Notes: a model not told the origin generated them from the sequence alone. Positions 1 to 4,688 are shown, numbered from the stretch's first letter. The stretch: DNA of 5,181 nucleotides from an uncultured Ruminiclostridium sp. (GCA_934462775.1 CAKSIR010000142.1:1-5181); one strand, 5' to 3'. Numbers and translations: made by a program.

Positions 1-63
1 TGAGCAGCCGACAAACATCAGAGCGGCGAGTGTTAATAAAGCGATTGATAATGTCTTTTTCAT
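1..63 (-). CDS. Lipoprotein, N-terminal signal peptide only (runs off the left edge)
   Basis: The first 21 codons of a minus-strand gene are present, starting with ATG at 63-61. The peptide has two lysines right after Met1, a hydrophobic core (LSIALLTLAALMFV) and a lipobox-like end FVGC-S, with Cys20 as the predicted lipidated residue. This is the layout of a Gram-positive lipoprotein signal peptide (signal peptidase II substrate), so the mature protein should be anchored to the outer face of the membrane. Phe at -3 is less common than Leu. An AGAGGA ribosome binding site sits 4-5 nt before the ATG, and a perfect promoter lies upstream. The mature domain is outside the window, so its function (solute binding, sensing or other) cannot be told. 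It is divided from hepT by a terminator and may be host or element DNA. Confidence 0.8.
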   Translation of the reverse strand, partial: MKKTLSIALLTLAALMFVGCS

Positions 64-104
64 AGTATCCTCTTTTCTGGTGGATTTCCTTATCCTGTGA
101 TTAT

Positions 105-133
105 ATTATACCGTAAACTAACTACTTTGTCAA
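105..133 (-). promoter_or_regulatory. Consensus housekeeping-sigma promoter for the lipoprotein gene
   Basis: On the minus strand, TTGACA (133-128) and TATAAT (110-105) are separated by exactly 17 nt, a perfect match to the sigma-A/sigma-70 consensus. The predicted transcription start is near position 98, giving a leader of about 35 nt that contains the AGAGGA ribosome binding site. A perfect palindrome lies just upstream of the -35 box. Confidence 0.85.
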
Positions 134-147
134 GGGGTTTTGAGAAA

Positions 148-167
148 TTGTGATATATATATCACAA
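148..167. promoter_or_regulatory. 20-bp perfect palindrome, probable operator upstream of the lipoprotein promoter
   Basis: TTGTGATATATATATCACAA reads the same on both strands. Its centre (157.5) is about 60 bp upstream of the predicted lipoprotein transcription start, where class I activators usually bind. The half-site TTGTGA resembles Crp/Fnr-family half-sites, but the central spacer is 8 bp where the CRP-type arrangement has 6, so I do not assign a regulator. The left end of the hepT terminator T-tract overlaps its edge. That this is a protein-binding site is inference; the symmetry is seen directly. Confidence 0.5.
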
Positions 168-193
168 AAAAAGCTTGCCATTTTAGCAAGCTT
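166..193 (-). terminator. Intrinsic terminator after hepT
   Basis: An 8-bp perfect stem (AAGCTTGC at 171-178, GCAAGCTT at 186-193) has a 7-nt loop. On the minus strand it is followed by a run of seven T (172-166, partly within the stem end). It starts 7 nt after the hepT stop codon. On the plus strand the following sequence is CTTGTTTTT, so weak termination in the other direction is possible. Confidence 0.9.
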
Positions 194-200
194 CTTGTTT

Positions 201-593
201 TTATAGTGAAAGGGCGTTTCTTGAAGTCTTTTTCTTTTTGTCAGCGGCTTCGAGCTGCTTAATCTGTTCGGAGCAGAACAACTTTATATCCAGAACGTCA
301 GTATGAGCGATGTCCCATATCAAGTTGTAGTCTAATGTTCCGTATCTATGAGCGCATATATTTCTTAGCTGCTTAATATTCCTCCAGTCCATTTCAGGAT
401 GAGCAATTTTAAAATCATCAGAAAGGTGCGTAGTAAGCTCTCCGATTTGAAGTAGGCTCATGCACAATGAGTTTCTGTAATCATTGTCATTTACGAAAAT
501 GTTTATATTGTCACCAAATCTGTTAATTGTGTTCTGTATTTCGTTTGCGTACTGCAATATATGTTCAAGAACACTGACGGTTTTAACACTCAT
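201..593 (-). CDS. hepT: HepT-like HEPN-domain ribonuclease toxin (DUF86 family)
   Basis: This 130-aa protein matches the HepT/DUF86 HEPN family in length and pattern. The RX4HXY motif is intact (Arg77, His82, Tyr84 in RNICAHRY), preceded by the typical LLQIGELTTHLSDDF and DWRNIKQL helices and followed by DYNLIWDIAHTDV. In characterised pairs HepT is an RNase toxin, and the cognate MntA silences it by adding AMP to the motif tyrosine, here Tyr84. I chose the ATG at 593-591 because AGAAAGGA lies 9 nt upstream; the frame stays open to a farther-upstream start at 662, but that would lie well inside mntA. The start overlaps the end of mntA by 11 nt, so translation is probably coupled. The lysine-rich tail (DKKKK near 118-122) follows the HEPN core. 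A strong terminator ends the unit. Family assignment is firm; toxicity in this host is inferred. Confidence 0.93.
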   Translation of the reverse strand: MSVKTVSVLEHILQYANEIQNTINRFGDNINIFVNDNDYRNSLCMSLLQIGELTTHLSDDFKIAHPEMDWRNIKQLRNICAHRYGTLDYNLIWDIAHTDVLDIKLFCSEQIKQLEAADKKKKTSRNALSL

Positions 594-900
594 ATAGGCT
601 AATCCTTTCTTTTTCGATATTTGATATAAGTTTATGATTAGTTTTAATACTATACGGAGCATACAGTGCTTCTTTTGTTATGACATCGACAGGTTTCTTC
701 AGCGCTTCCTCTAATTCAGAACAAAAGCCGAAAAATTTAATTCCGAGAACATTATTATTCTCAACATATAAATCTACATCACTTTCATCTGTTGCGCTAT
801 GACGAGCGTAAGATCCAAAAAGGTAAATTTTGCTGAATCCGTATTTCTCCGCAATTGGTGTGACTATTTCCTTGATTTCATCAATTTTATAAACGCACAT
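583..900 (-). CDS. mntA: MntA-like nucleotidyltransferase antitoxin (MNT domain)
   Basis: This 105-aa minimal nucleotidyltransferase carries the full GSX10DXD signature: Gly29-Ser30, then Asp41 and Asp43 in SDVDLYV. A third acidic residue, Asp72, lies in PVDVIT, completing the metal-binding triad of the polymerase-beta fold. In known systems MntA transfers AMP from ATP to a tyrosine of HepT and neutralises it. The ATG at 900-898 is preceded by AAAGG and GGTGAG elements. The in-frame codon at 951 cannot be used from the local promoter because it lies in the -35 box, and the ATG at 918 sits at or upstream of the predicted transcription start. The antitoxin-first order and the 11-nt overlap with hepT are usual for this pair. 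All catalytic residues are present, so it should be active. Confidence 0.93.
   Translation of the reverse strand: MCVYKIDEIKEIVTPIAEKYGFSKIYLFGSYARHSATDESDVDLYVENNNVLGIKFFGFCSELEEALKKPVDVITKEALYAPYSIKTNHKLISNIEKERISLYEC
603..610 (-). promoter_or_regulatory. Ribosome binding site of hepT inside mntA
   Basis: AGAAAGGA on the minus strand ends 9 nt before the hepT ATG and lies within the last codons of mntA. It decides the start at 593 over the in-frame alternative at 662, and suits translational coupling of toxin to antitoxin. Confidence 0.75.
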
Positions 901-903
901 ATA

Positions 904-915
904 CTCACCGCCTTT
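904..915 (-). promoter_or_regulatory. Ribosome binding site of mntA in a very short leader
   Basis: Reading the minus strand, AAAGG (915-911) is followed by GGTGAG (909-904), just before the ATG at 900. The predicted transcription start (about 916) is almost immediately before it, so the leader should be only about 16 nt. This supports the start at 900 rather than the farther-upstream candidates. Confidence 0.65.
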
Positions 916-922
916 CATTTTT

Positions 923-951
923 ATTATAAACCAGAAGTTTAGATATGTCAA
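923..951 (-). promoter_or_regulatory. Consensus promoter of the mntA-hepT operon
   Basis: On the minus strand TTGACA (951-946) and TATAAT (928-923) are separated by 17 nt, a perfect consensus match. No inverted repeat covering the boxes was found, so there is no visible autoregulatory operator. It starts 15 nt past the stop codon of the 51-aa gene with no terminator between them, so read-through from that gene could also feed the pair. Confidence 0.88.
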
Positions 952-966
952 CTTTTATCCTTTCCA

Positions 967-1122
967 TTATCTAAGAAAATTCAGGTTGCATATACTTCTG
1001 ACATCTGCTTTAAGTGTGTCAATTTCGCTTTCTGCAACGCTTGATATAAAAAACAGGACTTCTTTAAATTGTGTGTAGCTGAGAATTGAAGCTTCTTCAT
1101 ATGAAGATTTCTTTTTGAACAT
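967..1122 (-). CDS. Small protein of unknown function, 51 aa, translationally coupled to the WNCC-motif protein
   Basis: I do not recognise this family. The protein starts MFKKKSSYEE, has a mixed helical-looking middle (YTQFKEVLFFISSVAESEIDTLKADV) and ends CNLNFLR, with no signal peptide or clear membrane segment. Its ATG (1122-1120) shares one base with the TAA stop of the upstream gene (TAATG), and GAGGG lies 7 nt upstream (1134-1130), a good ribosome binding site. The frame is open further upstream to 1221, but that stretch overlaps the preceding gene in another frame and is rejected. The coupling suggests that it works with, or in fixed ratio to, its neighbour. A real small gene is likely; being the remnant of a larger one cannot be excluded. 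Confidence 0.6.
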   Translation of the reverse strand: MFKKKSSYEEASILSYTQFKEVLFFISSVAESEIDTLKADVRSICNLNFLR

Positions 1123-1490
1123 TATAAATCCCTCAACAGTTCCTGAACACCCGATATAACTCTTGGCTGACAGATTGGTTCTTTTTCGAAAAGCCCTCTC
1201 AAAGTATCGCAGCAGTTCCAATAGTCTTTTTTAGTCAAAAAGCATTTTGCAGGAATCAGGCAATAAAAATATGAATAATATCCGCCGTGTAAAACGCTAT
1301 ACGAATAAACTTCTCCTATAAATCTATACTTATTGTCAGGCTCAATGGTTGAAAACAATTCTTTCACTTTACATAAAGTAGAGAATGCTTTTTCCTGCAT
1401 TATTTCGGTTGGATTTTTCACAGGCCGAAATTCGTTTAATTCTTCTGCTAATGCTGTAATGGTTTCTTTTTGCTTTTTTTCATTATACAT
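1122..1490 (-). CDS. WNCC-motif protein of unknown function, paralogue of the 113-aa protein upstream of fic
   Basis: This 122-aa soluble protein belongs to no family I can name. It is clearly related to the protein at 3354-3695. Both begin MYNEK, both have PD(N/K)(K/N)YR near residues 51-56, and both end with a matching block: WNCC (here 91-94), then L..LF..EP..Q.R and L..D(L/I). Between these, this copy has a tyrosine-rich segment (VYSYSVLHGGYYSYFYC, about 61-77) where the other copy is short and polar. Two adjacent cysteines plus others could bind metal or form disulphides, but that is speculation. I chose the ATG at 1490 because GGAG lies 6 nt upstream and because it matches the paralogue's start. 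A consensus promoter straddles this ATG (see separate entry). The stop overlaps the next gene as TAATG. Confidence 0.75.
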   Translation of the reverse strand: MYNEKKQKETITALAEELNEFRPVKNPTEIMQEKAFSTLCKVKELFSTIEPDNKYRFIGEVYSYSVLHGGYYSYFYCLIPAKCFLTKKDYWNCCDTLRGLFEKEPICQPRVISGVQELLRDL

Positions 1491-1510
1491 ATTGAACTCC
1501 ATTCTGTCAA
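1482..1510 (-). promoter_or_regulatory. Perfect promoter-like element straddling the start codon of the WNCC-motif gene
   Basis: On the minus strand TTGACA (1510-1505) and TATAAT (1487-1482) are spaced by 17 nt. The -10 box is formed by codons 2-3 of the gene (TAT AAT, Tyr-Asn) and the ATG lies between the boxes. It comes directly after a terminator, where a new promoter is expected. However, transcription would start near 1475, inside the coding region, and would omit the ATG and its ribosome binding site. It may serve the downstream 51-aa gene, point to a different start, or be chance. Confidence 0.4.
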
Positions 1511-1520
1511 ATTTATTCCC

Positions 1521-1550
1521 AATAAAAAAGCCGCCCAATAAGGCGGTCTT
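1521..1550 (-). terminator. Intrinsic terminator after the coiled-coil membrane protein gene
   Basis: On the minus strand CCGCC (1546-1542) pairs with GGCGG (1535-1531) around a 6-nt loop. The stem can be lengthened past one A/C mismatch by G-U, A-U and A-U pairs. It is followed by six T (1529-1524). It lies 12-16 nt past the stop at 1562 and should close that transcription unit. Confidence 0.85.
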
Positions 1551-1561
1551 GTTATGATTGG

Positions 1562-2122
1562 TTATATCGGAGGAAGATTGTTGTTTGGTTTTACCTTGTT
1601 TAGCTCGGTTTCAAGCTTTTTATTCTTCTTTCTAAGTTGTTCGATTTCAAGTTTTAATGCTGCATTTTCGGCAATTAAACTTTGCCAATTATTTAATAGT
1701 GCATTCATATTATCTTGAATGTTTTTTTGGCTGCTGTCTAAAAAAGAACGGCGAGTACGTTCTTCAACTACATATTCGTTTATTTTATCAATTTTTGATT
1801 TGAGTTCATTTTGTCCGGTTTTTATGTCATTTTGAAATAACCTTATTTCTCCTTGCCCACATTTTAGCTCCGTGTGTTCATTGGAGAGCTGAAATTTTGC
1901 GACGTTGGTTGTATTGTTACTGCTCTTGGCTGAAGCGGCAAATGCAATAATTGATACAAGAACAGGAACTGAGATTGAAGCTACAATTGAAATAATTTGA
2001 GTTATGTCCATATTGGTATCTTCCAAGCAACATGTTATTATACTTATCGAACTGATGAAAGAGCATATATATGGGGTAACAAAGTAAAAAACTACATCGG
2101 GTAGTTTGTTATCGGTATGCAT
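1562..2122 (-). CDS. Membrane-anchored coiled-coil protein of unknown function
   Basis: From the ATG at 2122 the protein is 186 aa. A clear membrane helix spans about residues 43-63 (IISIVASISVPVLVSIIAFAA). A weaker hydrophobic stretch at about 10-33 would make a hairpin. The rest is polar and helical, ending in a leucine zipper with Leu149, Leu156, Leu163, Leu170 and Val177 at exact 7-residue steps, then a PNNNLPPI tail. It is likely an oligomeric anchor or tether. The start is uncertain. AAGGAAG precedes the ATG at 2122, but that site lies between the promoter's -10 box and its predicted transcription start, so this transcript would lack it. The alternative, Met38 at 2011 (149 aa, single membrane helix at the N-terminus, GGAAG 8 nt upstream), fits the promoter better. 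It is a stand-alone unit with its own promoter and terminator. Confidence 0.75.
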   Translation of the reverse strand: MHTDNKLPDVVFYFVTPYICSFISSISIITCCLEDTNMDITQIISIVASISVPVLVSIIAFAASAKSSNNTTNVAKFQLSNEHTELKCGQGEIRLFQNDIKTGQNELKSKIDKINEYVVEERTRRSFLDSSQKNIQDNMNALLNNWQSLIAENAALKLEIEQLRKKNKKLETELNKVKPNNNLPPI

Positions 2123-2136
2123 ATTTTCACTTCCTT

Positions 2137-2165
2137 ATTATAGCATTATGTATAACCTATGTCAA
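2137..2165 (-). promoter_or_regulatory. Consensus promoter of the coiled-coil membrane protein gene
   Basis: On the minus strand TTGACA (2165-2160) and TATAAT (2142-2137) are separated by 17 nt, a perfect match. It begins 5 nt past the stop of the upstream gene. The predicted start near 2130 leaves only about 8 nt before the ATG at 2122, or about 119 nt before the ATG at 2011. Confidence 0.85.
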
Positions 2166-2169
2166 ATTG

Positions 2170-2490
2170 CTATCCATTTTCCATTTCGTCGCAGCTTCCT
2201 GTTTTCCATCTGTCTATCTCGGAAAAATCGTCATAGAAAACATCATCATCAAACTCTATCGGAAGATTTTCGGATATATTAAAGCACCAGCTTGATGGCA
2301 GCTTAGGGAGATCTCCATTTTTTATCGCCAGTTCAAGACAGTGCATAATGGCTGAAAGACTGATAGAAAATCTGCGTCCGTTAGAATTGAAGCAATAAAC
2401 TACCTGTTCAAAGCAATTTTCGTCTAAATGATGAATACCTTCTAATTCCGCTCGGTTTGTCAGTGAATTTGTTATGTTTTCCTCATTCAT
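2170..2490 (-). CDS. Strongly acidic small protein of unknown function
   Basis: I do not recognise this 106-aa protein. It has 21 Asp/Glu against 7 Lys/Arg, with the acidic residues concentrated in the last 35 residues (EFDDDVFYDDFSEIDRW). The middle (FSISLSAIMHCLELAIKNGDLPKLP, about 45-70) looks like a helical region ending in a polar loop, and there is no signal peptide or membrane segment. The start at 2490 is chosen for AGAAAGG 9 nt upstream; the frame is open to 2526 but that would begin inside the terminator. No strong promoter is visible between the fic terminator and this gene (best is a weak TTGCAC-N17-TTTATT), so it may depend on read-through. High negative charge is a trait of DNA-mimic antirestriction proteins on mobile elements, but nothing specific to those families is seen. 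Confidence 0.7.
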   Translation of the reverse strand: MNEENITNSLTNRAELEGIHHLDENCFEQVVYCFNSNGRRFSISLSAIMHCLELAIKNGDLPKLPSSWCFNISENLPIEFDDDVFYDDFSEIDRWKTGSCDEMENG

Positions 2491-2514
2491 AAATATAAAC
2501 CTTTCTGTGTTAAT

Positions 2515-2546
2515 AAATAAAAGCACCTGCTTTAGTGCAAGTGCTT
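2515..2546 (-). terminator. Intrinsic terminator after fic
   Basis: On the minus strand AAGCACTTGC and GCAGGTGCTT form a 10-bp stem (arms 2546-2537 and 2530-2521) with a 6-nt loop. The single mismatch on the plus strand becomes a U-G pair in the minus-strand transcript, which fixes the direction. TTTTATTT follows the stem. The T-tract is interrupted by an A, so some read-through into the 106-aa gene is plausible. Confidence 0.8.
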
Positions 2547-2552
2547 AGGAAG

Positions 2553-3335
2553 TTACCTGAACAGATTAGTTTTGCGCTTTTTTTCATCGGTGATCAGCTT
2601 ATCGCGCTGCGACATTATATCAATCAGACGTTTTATTGCAGCGGTTTCGTATTCAGCTATCAAGCTTGTCATTTTGTCTGCTTTTCCTGTTCTGTGATAA
2701 TCGGCAAAACAATCATAATATCTGCGCCTGTCCGCAAATTTAATATTTATGACCGGATAGCCGTTTTTCATCAGCTCAAGGTTAAGCAGCAGACGACCTG
2801 TTCTTCCGTTTCCGTCTATAAATGGGTGAATGCTTTCAAAAGAAAGATGAAACAAGGCGTTTTTTTCTATTATGTGAAGATTTGTCCAGTCGCTGTTGTA
2901 TTCTTTTACAAGCTGTTCCATTTTTATCGGTACTTCCCATGGCTGGGGCGGAAGATATTCCGAACCGACGCGAACGGGAACTTTTCTGTATATACCCCTG
3001 TTTTCTCGATTGTTCATCAGAACAAGGGCGTGAATATTCCTTATAACAGATTCGCTTATCGGGATTTTATCCTTTACCAGCTCTTCGACATAATAGAAAG
3101 CGTCACGGTGTCCTATTGCTTCGAGATGGTCTTTTAATGGCTTTTCTCCTATTGTTATGCCCTCTTTCAGAACAAGAGCCGTTTCATCAAGCGTGAGTGT
3201 ATTACCCTCAATTGCATTTGAATTGTATGTGTAATCCACAAGAATATCATCTCGGAGGCGCTTTATTTCATCCTCTTGAAGCGGGCGGTAATTGTTAAGT
3301 TCGCTAAGAAGACTATCCAATTCTGTAAAATCCAT
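2553..3335 (-). CDS. fic: Fic-family AMP-transferase, class II (N-terminal inhibitory helix)
   Basis: This 260-aa protein has the complete Fic active-site motif HPFIDGNGRTGR at 170-181, with catalytic His170, Asp174 and the ATP-contacting Asn176 and Arg residues. Upstream lies the target-docking flap region (YRKVPVRVGSEYLPPQPWEVP, 116-136). An inhibitory motif S-x3-E-G (Ser39, Glu43, Gly44 in NSNAIEGN) lies before the Fic core, which defines class II enzymes whose activity is self-restrained by the glutamate. Such enzymes transfer AMP (rarely other groups) from a nucleotide to hydroxyls on target proteins; the target here is unknown. It stops at residue 260 without the C-terminal winged-helix domain common in larger Fic proteins. 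The start has an excellent AGAGGAG site 6 nt upstream (3348-3342). It follows the 113-aa gene by 18 nt and ends the operon at a terminator. Confidence 0.93.
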   Translation of the reverse strand: MDFTELDSLLSELNNYRPLQEDEIKRLRDDILVDYTYNSNAIEGNTLTLDETALVLKEGITIGEKPLKDHLEAIGHRDAFYYVEELVKDKIPISESVIRNIHALVLMNNRENRGIYRKVPVRVGSEYLPPQPWEVPIKMEQLVKEYNSDWTNLHIIEKNALFHLSFESIHPFIDGNGRTGRLLLNLELMKNGYPVINIKFADRRRYYDCFADYHRTGKADKMTSLIAEYETAAIKRLIDIMSQRDKLITDEKKRKTNLFR

Positions 3336-3353
3336 ATTACACTCCTCTGAATA

Positions 3354-3695
3354 TTAAATATCATTTAAAAAATCTCTTAACGCTGTGACTATCCGTTTCT
3401 GCCTAACAGGCTCGAATTTAAATAAGTCCGAAAGCTCATGACAGCAGTTCCAAGGGTTTCCTGCTTCCAGCTCTTTCTTTGCCTGGTTTAAGAACATTTT
3501 GTATCTCATATCATCGTCACCGGATTTGCGGTAGTTTTTATCGGGACGTATTTTTTTCATTTCGGCACGAACAAACAAAAGCGTTTTCATACCCTGCGCC
3601 CACATAGAATCCGTCTGAATTTCGGACCAGTTAAATGCAGACAACATGAGTGATATTTTTTCAATTGTTAATATGCTTTCTTTTTCATTATACAT
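3354..3695 (-). CDS. WNCC-motif protein of unknown function, upstream of fic
   Basis: This 113-aa soluble protein is a paralogue of the one at 1122-1490. Both start MYNEK; both have (S/K)TL..V, I.PD and YR in the first half; and both share WNCC (here 82-85), LF..EP..Q.R and a final L.D(I/L). Function is unknown. The ATG at 3695 follows GAGG by 6 nt. A TTG 21 nt further upstream, directly after the preceding stop codon, is possible but lacks a good ribosome binding site. It sits between the Toprim gene (21 nt) and fic (18 nt), so it is co-transcribed with both and could be a partner of either. Like its paralogue, it has TATAAT in codons 2-3 with a TTGACT 18 nt before, spanning the start. Confidence 0.78.
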   Translation of the reverse strand: MYNEKESILTIEKISLMLSAFNWSEIQTDSMWAQGMKTLLFVRAEMKKIRPDKNYRKSGDDDMRYKMFLNQAKKELEAGNPWNCCHELSDLFKFEPVRQKRIVTALRDFLNDI

Positions 3696-3716
3696 TATAA
3701 ACCTCGGTTTAGTCAA

Positions 3717-4688
3717 TTATCTTAACATTTTATTTTGCTTTTTGTCTTTTTCAAGAGCTAATTTTTCTTTTAGTTCACCAACGAGATATGATTTTAAATC
3801 ATCATTATAATCTTTTTCTTTTGGTGGACGGGAGCGAACGGTAAATCCCTGTTCGCTGTATTTTTTAAGGAACTTATCAGTGGCGGAGCGTCCTGCTTCG
3901 TCATTATCCAGGCAAAAAACTATGGTTTTTACATTCTGGTGGTCGGACAGATACTGTTCCAATGCCAAATCAGTACAGCCGCCAAGCGAAATTCTGCTAT
4001 GCTGTTTCCAGGCGTCTTTATTTTCGAGTATGTAGGCGGCAAGGGAAGCGTGCGACATAGCGTCTATTGGCGATTCAAAGACGTAAAGCGTATTTTTAAC
4101 TGTACCTTCCATAGAAAAGCCAAACCGTTTATCGCTGCCTGCTGCTTCGCCACGGTATTTAACATTGCTCAGGGTTCCTCGATATGCAGCGTTTCTTGGA
4201 TTGTTATCGCTGTCAAATCCGACAAAAACAACATTTCCGTTCTTATCCTGATAAATTTTGTTGTTGTGCATTAGCTCTGAGATAATATTGGAGTTTATCA
4301 TTCGGCTTTTGTTCAGATACGCAAATGCACGGGTAAATTTACCGTCTGTTCTTTCGGGCAAAGAAAATTCCCGAACAGCTTTTTTTGCTTCGGGAATTGG
4401 TGTAATATTTGTTTTTTGATACTCCTGTTCTCCTATGAGTGTATTGACAGCTTCTGAGAAGCTTAGTCCGTGTATTCGCTGGAGATAATCAATAGCGTTT
4501 GCACCGCCAATATCTCGTGAGTTCCAGTACCAGCCTTTTCTGTCCTGCTTAACGATAAGACTGTCGTGTTCGATACACTTGTACGAATGACCGGCAGGCT
4601 TAAACGTAAAATTTTCATAGTGCTGAATAAAATCGATAATGTCGATTTCTCGAGCAAGCTGAACTTGTTCTTCTTCAAAATGTGGCAT
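3717..4688 (-). CDS. DUF3991/Toprim-domain primase-like protein of a conjugative element
   Basis: This 323-aa protein has three parts. Residues 1-90 resemble a CHC2 primase zinc finger that has lost its metal site: a Cys38-x2-His41 remains, but WYWNS (53-57) stands where the second cysteine pair would be, followed by the typical GGANAIDYLQ and SFSEAVNTL. Residues about 118-185 match the DUF3991 pattern (RAFAYLNKSRMI, VVFVGFD, AAYRGT). Residues 200-290 form a Toprim fold with the conserved Glu205 (VFESPIDAMS) and Asp261/Asp263 (CLDNDEAG). Such proteins occur on plasmids and conjugative elements and are thought to act in element replication or primer synthesis. The catalytic acids are intact. 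The start shares one base with the topoisomerase stop (TAATG) and has a very strong ribosome binding site. The C-terminus is lysine-rich. Confidence 0.9.
   Translation of the reverse strand: MPHFEEEQVQLAREIDIIDFIQHYENFTFKPAGHSYKCIEHDSLIVKQDRKGWYWNSRDIGGANAIDYLQRIHGLSFSEAVNTLIGEQEYQKTNITPIPEAKKAVREFSLPERTDGKFTRAFAYLNKSRMINSNIISELMHNNKIYQDKNGNVVFVGFDSDNNPRNAAYRGTLSNVKYRGEAAGSDKRFGFSMEGTVKNTLYVFESPIDAMSHASLAAYILENKDAWKQHSRISLGGCTDLALEQYLSDHQNVKTIVFCLDNDEAGRSATDKFLKKYSEQGFTVRSRPPKEKDYNDDLKSYLVGELKEKLALEKDKKQNKMLR

Noticed and set aside
148..193. Palindrome and terminator hairpin read as a small RNA or riboswitch
   Set aside because: The parts are explained separately as a terminator for hepT and a DNA palindrome; no further conserved RNA structure is visible.
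583..951. Longer 122-aa version of MntA beginning at 951
   Set aside because: Its start would lie in the -35 box of the operon's own promoter.
967..1221. Longer 84-aa version of the 51-aa protein
   Set aside because: The added 33 residues overlap the preceding WNCC-motif gene out of frame, while the start at 1122 has a ribosome binding site and a TAATG junction.
1333..1557. Plus-strand open frame of 74 codons
   Set aside because: Antisense to the WNCC-motif gene and running through a terminator hairpin; no motif seen.
2535..3137. Open frame of 200 codons on the plus strand
   Set aside because: It lies wholly antisense to fic, whose catalytic motifs and ribosome binding site are unmistakable, and it has no recognisable domain.
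3939..4274. Plus-strand open frame of 111 codons
   Set aside because: Antisense to the Toprim gene, covering its catalytic domain; no supporting motif.
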